Part shown: positions 9,021-18,427 of the stretch, piece after piece
How the letters are laid out: every line of letters begins with the position of its first letter
Numbering within the stretch: position 1 is the first letter of the stretch
NCBI RefSeq assembly: GCF_001426565.1
Contig: NZ_LMFA01000012.1
Coordinates: forward strand, 496,861-560,860
Direction of reading: 5' to 3'
DNA length: 64,000 bases
Source of the DNA: Rhizobium sp. Root482
GTDB taxonomy: Bacteria > Pseudomonadota > Alphaproteobacteria > Rhizobiales > Rhizobiaceae
Notes under the pieces: generated by a model
Told to the model about the DNA's origin: nothing
Databases searched by the model: none
The model's input: only the letters and a program-made list of their open reading frames with translations
Program-made: the position numbers and the translations under genes

Positions 9021-9944
9021 ATGTCCTTCTTCCCCGGACCCGACCCGCTTGCCGGCGATGCGCCCGCCTGCGACGCGATCGAACAGCTGATCATTCCGCG
9101 CACCAGCGATATCGGCGGCCTGCAGGTGCGACGCGCCCTTCCGACGGCGCGGCGGCGGCTGGTCGGGCCGTTCATTTTCTTCGACCGCATGGGACCGGCG
9201 CTTTTGAGGGCCGACCAGGCGCTGGACGTGCGGCCGCATCCGCATATCGGGCTCTCCACCGTCACCTATCTGTTCGACGGTGAAATCAAGCATCGCGACA
9301 GCCTCGGCACCGAAATGGTCATCCGGCCGGGCGACATCAATTTGATGACGGCGGGGCGCGGCATCGTGCATTCGGAACGCTCGCCCGAAAAGCTGCGCGG
9401 AAAACCGCAATCGATCTCCGGGCTACAGACCTGGCTGGCGCTGCCCGACCGGCAGGAGGAGATGGACCCGGTCTTTGCCCATACGGAAAAGCGCGACCTG
9501 CCTTTCTTCCGCCAGGATGGTCTCGAAGGCCGCGTCGTCATCGGCGCCTTCGAAGGCATGGCATCGCCAGTCCCGGTCTTTTCCGACACGGTTTACGTCG
9601 ACCTGAAGATCGAGCCGGGCAGAAGCGCGCCGTTTGCCGCGCAATGGGAGGAGCGCGCGCTCTATATCCTCGAAGGCGAGGCGATCATCGCGGGTGACCA
9701 TTTCGCCGCCGACCAGTTGCTGGTGTTCAGGGCCGGCGATGCGATCACCGTCAGTGCCGGTCCGCTTGGCTGCCATATCATGCTGTTCGGCGGGGCGGCA
9801 CTCGGCTCGGCGCGCTATATCTGGTGGAATTTCGTCTCCTCCTCCAAGGAAAGGATCGAGCAGGCCAAGCAGGAATGGCGCAGCGGCCGCTTCGACATCG
9901 TGCCCGGCGACGAGGAGGAATTCATCCCCCTGCCTGCCGGATGA
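9021..9944 (+). CDS. Pirin-family cupin protein
   Basis: 307 aa bicupin. The N-terminal metal-binding pattern is present: RPHPHIGLSTVTYL, then HRDSLG and GRGIVHSER, giving the three His plus Glu ligands of pirins. Some bacterial pirins have quercetinase activity or bind metabolic enzymes; which applies here is unknown. GAGAGGAGCCGCCC precedes the start. It stands alone between the TRAP operon and the ArsR operon. Confidence 0.9.
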   Translation: MSFFPGPDPLAGDAPACDAIEQLIIPRTSDIGGLQVRRALPTARRRLVGPFIFFDRMGPALLRADQALDVRPHPHIGLSTVTYLFDGEIKHRDSLGTEMVIRPGDINLMTAGRGIVHSERSPEKLRGKPQSISGLQTWLALPDRQEEMDPVFAHTEKRDLPFFRQDGLEGRVVIGAFEGMASPVPVFSDTVYVDLKIEPGRSAPFAAQWEERALYILEGEAIIAGDHFAADQLLVFRAGDAITVSAGPLGCHIMLFGGAALGSARYIWWNFVSSSKERIEQAKQEWRSGRFDIVPGDEEEFIPLPAG

Positions 9945-10011
9945 TACATAGCCAGAATGGCATGCGATGCGCATGGCTACGAGGATTACAAACAGCCTTC
10001 ATAGGATAGTC

Positions 10012-10079
10012 ATCCATACTCTGTTGACAAATCCATAGCTCATTGGCTATATAAGATCCATAGCTATCGAGGTATGGAT
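10012..10079 (+). promoter_or_regulatory. Promoter with ATCCATA repeats before the ArsR-family operon
   Basis: A TTGACA -35 (10024-10029) is 18 bp from TATATA (10048-10053). The heptamer ATCCATA occurs at 10012-10018, 10031-10037 and 10056-10062, and inverted (TATGGAT) at 10073-10079, so the last pair forms a perfect 7-bp inverted repeat just before the start codon. This arrangement around the -35/-10 is what an autoregulating ArsR repressor site would look like. Confidence 0.6.
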
Positions 10080-10081
10080 TA

Positions 10082-10405
10082 ATGGCCGAAGCGCATGACA
10101 TGCTTTTCCGCACGCTGGCGGACCCGACCCGGCGGGCTCTTTTCGAGCGGCTCTGCCGCGAGGGAGAAAAGACGGTGGGCGCGCTGACGGCGCAGGCCGG
10201 CGTTTCGCAGCCCGTCGTCTCGAAACATCTCAGCCTGCTCAAGCAGGCCGGCCTCGTGCGCGACCGCCACGAGGGACGTCAGACGCATTACAGCGCACAG
10301 CTCGGCGCGCTCGCCCCGCTGGTGGACTGGACCGGCCGGATGACCCGGTTCTGGGAAACACGGTTCGACGAACTCGAAAATTTGCTCAGGAGAATGGACC
10401 AATGA
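10082..10405 (+). CDS. ArsR-family transcriptional regulator (SRPBCC-partner type)
   Basis: 107 aa winged-helix repressor: LADPTRRALFERL, recognition helix region GVSQPVVSKHLSLLKQAGLV, wing RHEGRQTHY. No metal-binding CxC motif, so it is the non-metal subgroup usually paired with an AHSA1/SRPBCC protein, as here: the next gene starts inside its stop codon (ATGA). Repeats in the promoter suggest autoregulation. Start ATG at 10082, right behind the inverted heptamer. Confidence 0.9.
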   Translation: MAEAHDMLFRTLADPTRRALFERLCREGEKTVGALTAQAGVSQPVVSKHLSLLKQAGLVRDRHEGRQTHYSAQLGALAPLVDWTGRMTRFWETRFDELENLLRRMDQ

Positions 10406-10824
10406 ACACGCAGATCCGCACGGTTGTCGTCGAGCGCGACATCGCCCACCCGCCGGAAAAGCTCTGGCGCGCGCTGACACAGCCACACCTGATTTCGGAA
10501 TGGCTGATGCGCAACGATGACTTTCAGCCCGTCGCCGGCCATACCTTCCGGCTTAGCGGCGACTGGGGCGGCGTCGATTGCGAGGTCCTGGCGGTCGAGC
10601 CCGGCAAAACGCTGACCTATCGCTGGGATCACCCGCATGAAGACCCGGCCTTCGACCTCCGGAGCGTGGTCAGCTTCACGCTGACGCCGACGGCGACCGG
10701 CACGCTGCTGCGCATGGAGCAGACAGGCTTCCGGCCGGAACAGAAGCAGGCCTTCGGCGGCGCGCGGCATGGCTGGGAACAGAACTTCACGAACCTTGAA
10801 CAGGTTCTGGCAGAACTGGAATAG
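10402..10824 (+). CDS. SRPBCC/AHSA1-domain protein
   Basis: 140 aa Bet v1-like fold: RDIAHPPEKLWRALTQPHLISEW and GGVDCEVLAVEPGKTLTYRW mark the START-like AHSA1 family, which binds hydrophobic ligands. ArsR-SRPBCC pairs are common in soil bacteria; the ligand sensed is not known. Coupled to the regulator by a 4-bp overlap and followed 11 bp later by a small membrane protein. Confidence 0.88.
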   Translation: MNTQIRTVVVERDIAHPPEKLWRALTQPHLISEWLMRNDDFQPVAGHTFRLSGDWGGVDCEVLAVEPGKTLTYRWDHPHEDPAFDLRSVVSFTLTPTATGTLLRMEQTGFRPEQKQAFGGARHGWEQNFTNLEQVLAELE

Positions 10825-10835
10825 GAGGAAACGCA

Positions 10836-11060
10836 ATGAGCAGCACCCTGCGCATCCGCCAGATACACCGCTGGCTGTCGATCCTCTTCACGATCGCCGT
10901 TCTCATCAATATCGCGGCGATGACGCAAGGGGAGCCGGCCCTGTGGATCGGTCTTCTGGCCCTCTTTCCGCTCCTCCTGCTTCTCCTCACTGGGCTTGTT
11001 CTCTTCGCCCTGCCCTATCTGGCAGGGGCCCAGAGAAGCCGGGCAGCGGATCATGGCTGA
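10836..11060 (+). CDS. Small two-helix membrane protein
   Basis: 74 aa with two hydrophobic segments (about 13-30 and 37-63), preceded by a strong ribosome-binding site (AGGAGG). It lies inside the ArsR-SRPBCC operon and its 3' end overlaps the next gene by 8 bp. I do not recognise a family with certainty; membrane proteins of this size often accompany this cassette. Confidence 0.65.
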   Translation: MSSTLRIRQIHRWLSILFTIAVLINIAAMTQGEPALWIGLLALFPLLLLLLTGLVLFALPYLAGAQRSRAADHG

Positions 11061-11475
11061 CAGGACACCGGAAAAACCCGTGCTTCTCTCGGGCGGCAAT
11101 CCGCAGATCGCCAAAGGTTATGGCGACGGCCCGGTAAAGGCCTATATCGCGGCGATGCCGGGCTGGAAGAGCGATATCGGCCGAAGGCTGGACGCGCTCG
11201 TCGAAAAGACCGTGCCGAACGTCCACAAGGCGGTGAAATGGAATTCGCCCTTCTACGGCATCGAGGGTGAAGGCTGGTTCTTCAGCCTTCACTGCTTTGC
11301 GAAATACATCAAGCTGACCTTCTTTCGTGGGACTTCGCTCGATCCGGTGCCGCCGGTCGCCTCCAGGACGGCGGAAACGCGCTATTTTCACATCAACGAG
11401 GATGACGAACTGGACGAAGCCCAGATTGCCCGCTGGATCCGCCAGGCAAGCCGGCTTCCCGGCGAACGCATGTAA
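11053..11475 (+). CDS. DUF1801-domain protein
   Basis: 140 aa. I start at ATG 11053 (ADRTPEKPVLLSGGNPQIAKG); a longer frame exists but runs through the preceding gene. The core reads ADVEKT-like positions LVEKTVPNVHKAVKWNSPFYG, then GWFFSLHCFAKYIKLTFFRG, typical of DUF1801 (YdhG/YdeI-like). Function unknown. Fourth gene of the ArsR operon. Confidence 0.82.
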   Translation: MADRTPEKPVLLSGGNPQIAKGYGDGPVKAYIAAMPGWKSDIGRRLDALVEKTVPNVHKAVKWNSPFYGIEGEGWFFSLHCFAKYIKLTFFRGTSLDPVPPVASRTAETRYFHINEDDELDEAQIARWIRQASRLPGERM

Positions 11476-11488
11476 AAGGATTGAGACG

Positions 11489-11899
11489 ATGGACCAGACC
11501 GCAAACGAAACGGAATCCCCGTCAGAGTTGATCGACAGGAGGATTGCGGAACTGGCCGACTGGCGCGGCGAGACGCTCGACCGGCTGCGTGCCCTCATCA
11601 GGGAGGCGGACCCCGAGATCGTCGAGGAATGGAAATGGCGCGGCGTGCCGGTCTGGGAACATGACGGCATCATCTGCACCGGCGAAACCTACAAGGCGGC
11701 CGTGAAGATGACCTTTGCCAAGGGCGCGTCGCTTGACGATCCGACGGGCCTGTTCAATTCAAGCCTCGAGGGCAATACGCGCCGTGCCATCGATCTCCAC
11801 GAGGGCGAAGCGATCGACGGGGAGGCACTGAAAGCGCTGATCCGCGCCGCCGTGGTGCTCAACCAATCCGCGCGCGCAGGCCGATCGCGGAAAAAGTAG
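11489..11899 (+). CDS. DUF1801-domain protein, second copy
   Basis: 136 aa, 13 bp after its relative. Core DPEIVEEWKWRGVPVWEHDG and YKAAVKMTFAKGASL match the same DUF1801 fold but the two proteins are clearly diverged, so this is not a recent duplication. Start at ATG 11489. Basic tail (ARAGRSRKK). Probably the last gene of the operon; 270 bp without a recognisable feature follow before dxs. Confidence 0.82.
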   Translation: MDQTANETESPSELIDRRIAELADWRGETLDRLRALIREADPEIVEEWKWRGVPVWEHDGIICTGETYKAAVKMTFAKGASLDDPTGLFNSSLEGNTRRAIDLHEGEAIDGEALKALIRAAVVLNQSARAGRSRKK

Positions 11900-12168
11900 G
11901 CGCGCCGCCCGTTCGGAATCACGGCTCGGCCCTCGGCAAGAACAGTCGCGAATACGCACGCCAAAGGCCTGATCGAACCACACGTCTGCGTGAATGCGGC
12001 GGATTGCGCAGTATCAATCCGGCGAAATCCACTCTAAACTGGTCGAAACGGTTGAAATCGCGCGTCGCATTCTGCATGTGACAGGCTAGCGCGGTCCATG
12101 GATCGCATGCCCGGCCGTGTTTCCGCAATGGAGCCACCGGCCGGCGAGCGTGACAACGAGGCATGAGA

Positions 12169-14088
12169 GTGACAGACACCCCGACCACCCCCCTGCTCGA
12201 CACGGTCCGGATTCCGGCGGATCTGAAGCCTATAAACGATCGCGACCTGCCGCAGCTCGCCAGCGAACTGCGCGCCGAGATGATCGATGCCGTGTCGCGC
12301 ACCGGCGGGCATCTGGGCGCGGGGCTTGGGGTGGTGGAACTGACGATCGCCATCCACAAGGTCTTCGACACGCCGCATGACCGGCTGATCTTCGACGTCG
12401 GCCACCAGTGCTACCCGCACAAGATCCTCACCGGCCGGCGCGACCGCATCCGCACTCTGCGCCAGGAAAACGGGCTGTCGGGCTTCACCCGCCGGGCCGA
12501 AAGCGAATATGATCCCTTCGGCGCCGCCCATTCCTCGACCTCGATCTCGGCCGGCCTCGGCATGGCGGTCGCGGCCGACCTGTCCGGCGAGCCGCGCAAT
12601 GTGATCGCCGTCATCGGCGACGGCGCCCTTTCGGCCGGCATGGCCTATGAGGCCTTGAACAATGCCGGCGCGCTCGATGCGCGGCTGATCGTCATTCTCA
12701 ACGACAACGACATGTCGATAGCGCGGCCGACAGGCGCCATGAGCGCCTATCTGGCGCGCCTCGCGTCCGGGCGCACCTATATGGGCTTCCGCGATCTCGG
12801 CAAGAAGCTGACGGCCTATCTCGGCAAGACGGTGGACCGGGCCATCACCCGCGCGGTCGAGCATGCGCGCGGCTATGTCACCGGCGGTACGCTGTTCGAG
12901 GAAATGGGCTTTTACCATATCGGCCCGATCGACGGCCATTCCTTCGACCATCTCCTGCCGGTGCTGCGCAATGTGCGCGACAATTCCAAGGGCCCGGTGC
13001 TGATCCATGTGGTGACGCAGAAGGGCAAGGGCTATCCGCCGGCCGAGGCTGCCGCCGACAAATATCACGGCGTCAACACATTCGACGTGATCACCGGCGC
13101 GCAGGCGAAAGCCAAGCCGAATGCGCCCGCCTATACGGCCGTCTTTGCCGAAGCACTGACGCAGGAAGCCGGCTTCGACGACAAGATCGTCGCCGTCACC
13201 GCCGCCATGCCGTCCGGCACCGGGCTCGACAAATTCGCGCTGGCCCATCCCTCCCGCTGCTTCGATGTCGGCATTGCCGAGCAACATGCCGTCACCTTCG
13301 CGGCCGGGCTTGCTTCGGAAGGCTACAAGCCGTTCGCGGCACTGTATTCGACCTTCCTGCAGCGCGCCTATGACCAGGTGGTGCATGACGTGGCGATCCA
13401 GGGTCTGCCGGTGCGCTTTCCGATCGACCGGGCCGGTCTCGTCGGCGCCGATGGGCCGACCCATGCGGGTTCCTTCGACACGACCTATCTCGCCACCTTG
13501 CCCGGCTTCGTGGTGATGGCCGCCGCCGACGAGGCGGAACTGAAGCATATGGTGCGCACAGCCGCCGCCTATGACCAGGGCCCGATTTCCTTCCGCTATC
13601 CGCGCGGAGAAGGCGTCGGCATCGACATGCCGGAGCGTGGGCAAATCCTGGAAATCGGCAAGGGCCGGGTGATGAAACAGGGCTCGAAAGTGGCGCTGCT
13701 GTCGTTCGGCACGCGGCTTGCCGACTGTCTGCTCGCAGCCGAGGACCTGGACGCATCGGGGCTTTCAACCACCGTCGCCGATGCGCGTTTCGCCAAGCCG
13801 CTCGATGAGGACCTGATCCGCCAGCTTGCCCGCCATCACGAGGTGCTGATCACCATCGAGGAAGGCGCCGTCGGCGGCTTCGGCAGCCATGTCATGCAGT
13901 TCCTGGCGCTTGAGGGCCTGCTCGACCACGGACTGAAATTCCGTCCGCTGGTGCTGCCCGACATCTGGATGGAACAGGCCAAGCCCGAAGCCATGTATGT
14001 CAGGGCCGGTCTCGACCGCACCGGCATCGTCGCCACGGTCTTCCGGGCGCTCGGCCAGAAACAGGTCGGCTCGACAGCGGCCGGCTGA
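12169..14088 (+). CDS. dxs: 1-deoxy-D-xylulose-5-phosphate synthase
   Basis: 639 aa thiamine-diphosphate enzyme condensing pyruvate and glyceraldehyde 3-phosphate, the first step of the MEP isoprenoid pathway. Seen: [30 protein letters not shown], the ThDP motif [16 protein letters not shown]...NDNDMSI, and the transketolase-like [16 protein letters not shown] prefer GTG 12169: GAGG is 7 nt upstream and the product then begins TDTP as rhizobial Dxs does; the ATG at 12163 is only 1 nt from GAGG. ispE, later in the pathway, lies at 59.5 kb. Confidence 0.95.
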   Translation: MTDTPTTPLLDTVRIPADLKPINDRDLPQLASELRAEMIDAVSRTGGHLGAGLGVVELTIAIHKVFDTPHDRLIFDVGHQCYPHKILTGRRDRIRTLRQENGLSGFTRRAESEYDPFGAAHSSTSISAGLGMAVAADLSGEPRNVIAVIGDGALSAGMAYEALNNAGALDARLIVILNDNDMSIARPTGAMSAYLARLASGRTYMGFRDLGKKLTAYLGKTVDRAITRAVEHARGYVTGGTLFEEMGFYHIGPIDGHSFDHLLPVLRNVRDNSKGPVLIHVVTQKGKGYPPAEAAADKYHGVNTFDVITGAQAKAKPNAPAYTAVFAEALTQEAGFDDKIVAVTAAMPSGTGLDKFALAHPSRCFDVGIAEQHAVTFAAGLASEGYKPFAALYSTFLQRAYDQVVHDVAIQGLPVRFPIDRAGLVGADGPTHAGSFDTTYLATLPGFVVMAAADEAELKHMVRTAAAYDQGPISFRYPRGEGVGIDMPERGQILEIGKGRVMKQGSKVALLSFGTRLADCLLAAEDLDASGLSTTVADARFAKPLDEDLIRQLARHHEVLITIEEGAVGGFGSHVMQFLALEGLLDHGLKFRPLVLPDIWMEQAKPEAMYVRAGLDRTGIVATVFRALGQKQVGSTAAG

Positions 14089-14138
14089 GCCTTCGCCGGC
14101 GCGGCAGCGTAAATCGCTGCCGCATCCGATGGCATTGA

Positions 14139-14879
14139 TCAGCTATTGGCGCCGCCGTCGATCGTCAGGCTTGATCCGGTGACAAATCGGCCCTCTTCAC
14201 CCGCAAGAAACGTCACCAGACCGGCAATGTCGGATGCGTTGCCGAAGCGGGGAATGGCCATCAATGCGCGCTGCGCATCCGCATGTTCGCCGTCGGCGGG
14301 GTTCATGTCGGTATCGGTCGAGCCCGGCTGGACGATATTAACGGTGATGTCGCGCGGACCGAGATCGCGTGCCAGAGCCTTGGTAAGACCGACCAGAGCG
14401 AATTTGCTGGTGGAATAGATGCTGAGGCCGGGAAAAGGCACTTTCTCGCCGAGATTGCTGCCGATGAAGATGATGCGCCCGCCGTTCCCCATCAAGGCGG
14501 CGGCCGCCTTCGACGCGACGAAACTGGCGCGCACATGGATGGACATGACCCGGTCATATTCTTCGAGCGTGGCGGTGTCGATCGTATCCACGGAAAAGAC
14601 GCCGGCACTGTTGACGAGAATATCCAGCCCACCAAGGTCTACATGGGCTTGCCCCACGGCCGCCTCGACCGCCGCTGCATCGAGATTGTCGGCCTGGATG
14701 GCGAGCGCCCGGCGGCCGAGGCCCTTTATGGCAGCGACGACATCCCGCGCCTTCTCCGGAGCGCTGGCATAGGTGATCGCGACATCCGCGCCGTTTCCGG
14801 CAAGTGAAAGCGCGATAGCCGCGCCTATACCGCGGCTGCCGCCGGTAACGAGAGCGACTTTATTGTTAAGGTCCGGCAT
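14139..14879 (-). CDS. SDR-family NAD(P)-dependent oxidoreductase
   Basis: 246 aa short-chain dehydrogenase. TGGSRGIG nucleotide-binding turn (12-19), NSAG near 90, catalytic Ser, then Tyr-x3-Lys in SIYSTSKFAL, and the C-terminal GSSLTIDGG. Substrate unknown; many such proteins reduce quinones or 3-oxoacyl compounds. It is transcribed divergently from a TetR regulator across a 100-bp gap with paired operators, so it is the likely regulated target. Confidence 0.9.
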   Translation of the reverse strand: MPDLNNKVALVTGGSRGIGAAIALSLAGNGADVAITYASAPEKARDVVAAIKGLGRRALAIQADNLDAAAVEAAVGQAHVDLGGLDILVNSAGVFSVDTIDTATLEEYDRVMSIHVRASFVASKAAAALMGNGGRIIFIGSNLGEKVPFPGLSIYSTSKFALVGLTKALARDLGPRDITVNIVQPGSTDTDMNPADGEHADAQRALMAIPRFGNASDIAGLVTFLAGEEGRFVTGSSLTIDGGANS

Positions 14880-14899
14880 GGTTCATCCTTTTTCTGTAA

Positions 14900-14961
14900 C
14901 GATCGATACATATAAGCTGTCAGGCTTGCCGGGCGGCGTCAACCGGTTTATGTATCGATCG
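14900..14961. promoter_or_regulatory. TetR-type double operator between SDR and TetR genes
   Basis: CGATCGATACATA at 14900-14912 is repeated as its exact reverse complement, TATGTATCGATCG, at 14949-14961 (13-bp arms, 36-bp spacing). The right arm also holds the 12-bp palindrome TATCGATCGATA (14953-14964). The pair sits between two divergent starts (14879 and 14980), the expected position for control of both. Confidence 0.75.
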
Positions 14962-14979
14962 ATATAGAAAGGAATTTTC

Positions 14980-15588
14980 ATGACGCCAAAAGGCCGGCCC
15001 CGCGCATTCGACTGTGATGACGTCTTGCGACGGGCCATGCGGATCTTCTGGGAAAAGGGCTATGAAGGCACCTCAATGACCGATCTCACCACGGCCATGG
15101 GGATCGGCGCCCCAAGCCTCTACGCCGCCTTCGGCAACAAGGCCGAGCTTTTCGCCGCCGCTCTCAAGGTCTACGAGACCCAGATCGGCACGGCCATATG
15201 GGAAAGCCTGGAGAAAGCGGCAACGGCGCGTCAGGCTTTTGCCGATTTCCTGAAGGAGACCGCGCTCTCCTATGCGCAGCCCGATCAGCCGCGCGGCTGC
15301 ATGATCGCGCTCGAAGGGCTGTTCGGCGATGCCGACGCGATACCGGCCAGGGAGGCGCTGCGCGAGCGCCGGCTGGACAATGTGCGCCTGTTGCGCGAGC
15401 GGCTGGAACGCGGCGTGGCCGATGGCGATGTTGCGCGTGGTATCGACTGCCGGAAGGTTGCCGATTTCTACGCGACCGTGCAGCACGGCATGTCGATTAC
15501 CGCACGGGACGGAGCAAGTCCCGACGCATTGCTGAACACGGCCGACGCCGCAATGGCCGCCTGGGAAACCCTTACCTCGCCTCGATAG
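14980..15588 (+). CDS. TetR/AcrR-family transcriptional regulator
   Basis: 202 aa. N-terminal HTH with TSMTDLTTAMGIGAPSLY and YAAFGNKAELFAAAL (about 31-65), then a variable ligand domain containing CMIALEG near 107. Divergent from the SDR gene, with paired inverted repeats between them. AAAGGA stands before the start. The inducer is unknown; similar regulators respond to electrophiles or quinones. Confidence 0.92.
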   Translation: MTPKGRPRAFDCDDVLRRAMRIFWEKGYEGTSMTDLTTAMGIGAPSLYAAFGNKAELFAAALKVYETQIGTAIWESLEKAATARQAFADFLKETALSYAQPDQPRGCMIALEGLFGDADAIPAREALRERRLDNVRLLRERLERGVADGDVARGIDCRKVADFYATVQHGMSITARDGASPDALLNTADAAMAAWETLTSPR

Positions 15589-15686
15589 GCCGATCCCGTC
15601 CGTCCTCCTGCCCGGAAATGCCGCTTTTTTGGCACAGCCGGGCGCAGAAGCCTTGCCTTGGCGGCGCCAACGCGCCATGAGACGCC

Positions 15687-16472
15687 ATGTCAAACGAACC
15701 TAAAACATCCGTCCGCCTCGACCAGCTGCTGCTTAATCTCGGCCTGGTCGCCAGCCGTTCGCGGGCGCGCGACGCGATCCAGCGCGGCACCGTCACCGTC
15801 AACGGCCGCGTCGTCGTCAAGCCCAGCGCCACCTTTCCCGAGGATGCGACGATCGGCATCGACGATCCGGTGCAGGCCTATGTCTCGCGCGCGGCGCTGA
15901 AGCTGAAGGCGGGACTGGAACATTTCAAACTGTCGCCGCAGGGGCTCGCCTGTCTCGACATCGGCGCATCGACAGGCGGTTTCACCGAAATTCTGCTGCA
16001 TGCGGGGGCTGATCATGTCATCTCCATCGATGTCGGCCATGGCCAGTTCCATCCGCGCCTCGAGGCCGATCCGCGCGTCACCAATATCGAAGGGCTGAAT
16101 GCCCGGGTGCTGGACGAGGATCATCTCGAAGGCCATGCCATCGGCTTCGTGGTTTCCGACGTCTCGTTCATTTCGCTGAAGCTCGCTTTGCCGCCGGCGC
16201 TCGATCTGGCCGAGCCCGGCGCCCATTGCATCCTTCTCGTCAAGCCGCAGTTCGAGGCAGGCCGCGAGGCGATCAGCAAGGCCGGGCTGCTCAAGGAGCC
16301 GGAAACCGCACCGGCCGTGGCAGCCGAACTGGAACGCTGGCTGGTGGAGGAAATGGGCTGGGAAAGCCTCGGCCTGATCCCCTCGCCCATTTCGGGTGGC
16401 GACGGCAACGAGGAATATCTGCTCGCCGGACATAAGCCGCTGGGTGATGGCCTGACGGACGACGAAGCATGA
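15687..16472 (+). CDS. tlyA: TlyA-family rRNA methyltransferase (hemolysin A family)
   Basis: 261 aa. N-terminal S4 RNA-binding domain (RLDQLLLNLGLVASRSRARDAI and GTVTVNGRVVVKPS), then a FtsJ-like methyltransferase with motif I CLDIGASTGGFTEILL, VSDVSFISL and LLVKPQFEAGR. The family 2'-O-methylates rRNA cytidines. The stop overlaps the next methyltransferase start (ATGA). Rhizobial genomes commonly keep this pair near dxs. Confidence 0.92.
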   Translation: MSNEPKTSVRLDQLLLNLGLVASRSRARDAIQRGTVTVNGRVVVKPSATFPEDATIGIDDPVQAYVSRAALKLKAGLEHFKLSPQGLACLDIGASTGGFTEILLHAGADHVISIDVGHGQFHPRLEADPRVTNIEGLNARVLDEDHLEGHAIGFVVSDVSFISLKLALPPALDLAEPGAHCILLVKPQFEAGREAISKAGLLKEPETAPAVAAELERWLVEEMGWESLGLIPSPISGGDGNEEYLLAGHKPLGDGLTDDEA

Positions 16473-17719
16473 GCAGCGAGACCCTGACCATCGAGAAGAT
16501 CGGCCAATCGGGCGACGGCATTGCCCGCGGGCCCTTCGGCCCGGTCTATGTGCCGTTCACGCTGCCGGGCGAAACCGCCGTACTGGCGGTCAACCGGGAC
16601 AAGGGTACCGTCATGTCGATGTCCGAGATATCGCCCGAGCGCGTGGCGCCGAAATGCCGGCACTTCGGCCCTGAAGGCGAGAACGGCACCTGCGGCGGCT
16701 GCACCCTGCAGCATGCCAGCGACAACCTCTACCAGGGCTTCAAGCGGCAGCTGGTAATCGATGCGCTGAAATCCAAGGCCCTGGTTGCCGAGGTGGCGCC
16801 GCTTGTGCTTGCCGATCCGGGCGAACGGCGGCGCACCGTCTTTACCGCCCGGCGGACGGAGAAGGAGCTGCTGCTCGGTTATAACCAGGCGGAAAGCCAC
16901 CACATCGTCTCGATCGTCGAATGTCCCATCGCCAGCCCCGGCATCGTCTCGCGGCTGGCAACCATCCGGACGGTCGCGCTGGCCATGGCCGTCAATGCCG
17001 AGCCGTTCCGCATCACCGTCCTCGAAACCCTGTCCGGCCTCGATCTTTCCTTCGAGGGCATCAAGGCCATGGACAATGCGCAGCGCCGCCAGGTGATCGA
17101 GACGGTGCTGGGCGCCAGAAGCATCGCCCGAGTTTCGCTGAACGGCGAAATCCTCGTCGAGCCACAGAAGCCGCTGGTCGAATTCGACGGCGTTTCGGTC
17201 TCGCCGCCGCCCGGCAGCTTCGTCCAGGCGACGAAGCCCGCCGAGGAAACCATGGCCGCGCTGGTCATCGCCCATCTCGGCAAGTCCAAGCGCGTCATCG
17301 ATCTCTTTGCCGGGTCCGGCACGTTTTCGCTGCGCATCGCCCGCAAGGCGCGCGTCCATGCCGTCGAGGGCGAGGACAAGGCCCTGAAGGCACTGGACCA
17401 AGCGGCGCGCAATACGCAAGGGCTCAAACCGGTGACGGTGGAGAAGCGCGACCTCTTCCGCCGGCCGATGATGGCTTCGGAGCTGAAGGTCTATGACGCC
17501 ATCGTCTTCGACCCGCCGCGGGCCGGCGCCGAAATCCAGGTGAAGGAAATCGCCAGGTCCGGCGCCAAAAAGATCGTTGCCGTCTCCTGCAATCCGGTGA
17601 CGCTGGTGCGTGACCTGCGGCTCCTGGTCGATGCCGGCTACCGCATCACCGGCGTCACCCCGATCGACCAGTTCCTCTGGTCCTCACATGTGGAAGTGGT
17701 GGCAACACTGGAGAAGTGA
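16469..17719 (+). CDS. RumA/RlmD-type 23S rRNA (uracil-5)-methyltransferase
   Basis: 416 aa. N-terminal TRAM domain (1-55), four cysteines for a 4Fe-4S cluster (C63, C75, C78 in CGGCTLQ, and C152), SAM site LFAGSGTFSLRIA, and catalytic Cys374 in VAVSCNPVTLVRDL; DPPRAG is also present. All functional positions are intact. It presumably makes m5U in 23S rRNA; whether at U747, U1939 or both cannot be told here. Confidence 0.92.
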   Translation: MSSETLTIEKIGQSGDGIARGPFGPVYVPFTLPGETAVLAVNRDKGTVMSMSEISPERVAPKCRHFGPEGENGTCGGCTLQHASDNLYQGFKRQLVIDALKSKALVAEVAPLVLADPGERRRTVFTARRTEKELLLGYNQAESHHIVSIVECPIASPGIVSRLATIRTVALAMAVNAEPFRITVLETLSGLDLSFEGIKAMDNAQRRQVIETVLGARSIARVSLNGEILVEPQKPLVEFDGVSVSPPPGSFVQATKPAEETMAALVIAHLGKSKRVIDLFAGSGTFSLRIARKARVHAVEGEDKALKALDQAARNTQGLKPVTVEKRDLFRRPMMASELKVYDAIVFDPPRAGAEIQVKEIARSGAKKIVAVSCNPVTLVRDLRLLVDAGYRITGVTPIDQFLWSSHVEVVATLEK

Positions 17720-17870
17720 GGCGAGTTCTATATTTCTGCACCCGCAGCCACGTTCCCGGGCGATGCGGGTGATGACATCCGGCGGCCATTGGCAGACCCT
17801 TTCGCGGCAGACCCTTTTGCGGACTGGCCGAATCGCGCAAACTTCAACCGGAACCTCTTCTTGAGATGGC

Positions 17871-18380
17871 ATGATGAGCGCAATAATCATTGCCGAATAC
17901 GATCCCGCCTGGCCCGGCCTGTTCGAACTGGAACGGAGCCGGATACAACAGGTCGCCGGCGATGTCGTGAAAGAGATTCACCATGTGGGCAGCACATCCA
18001 TTGCAGGGTTATGCGCAAAACCAAAAATCGACATCGATGCCGTGGCTGTCAGCGAGGCGCTGCTCTCGGAGGCAATCGAACGCATTCGGTTGCTCCCGGA
18101 TTTTACATTCCACGGCGATCCATATGGCGATGGAATGTGGACATTTACCTCAGGGCATGGCTCCTACGGAACCCGTCTTTACCTCTGCGGACCGGAGAAT
18201 GCCACGCATCTCAAACGCATCCTGTTTCGAGATTGGCTGCGTGAACATTCTGACGCGGCCGCTCAATATGCCGCCTTGAAACGGCGGCTGGCAGCAAAAG
18301 CCGCCGGCGATTGGGGATTCTACACCGGCGGCAAGGCCGACTTCGTCGCGGCGATCGTGCAACAGGCATCCGCCAGATAA
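17871..18380 (+). CDS. GrpB-family (UPF0157) nucleotidyltransferase-like protein
   Basis: 169 aa. EYDPAWPGLFELER, then IHHVGSTSIAGLCAKPKIDID is the GrpB signature resembling the GS...D-x-D site of nucleotidyltransferases (quoted in part), and FRDWLREH near 120. Function not established. The start could be either of two adjacent ATGs (17871 or 17874). 151 bp separate it from the upstream methyltransferase, so it is probably its own unit. Confidence 0.88.
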   Translation: MMSAIIIAEYDPAWPGLFELERSRIQQVAGDVVKEIHHVGSTSIAGLCAKPKIDIDAVAVSEALLSEAIERIRLLPDFTFHGDPYGDGMWTFTSGHGSYGTRLYLCGPENATHLKRILFRDWLREHSDAAAQYAALKRRLAAKAAGDWGFYTGGKADFVAAIVQQASAR

Positions 18381-18427
18381 TATAGGGCGCCAACAGGCAA
18401 TAACTGGGTCGCAAGCCTGAAATGACG

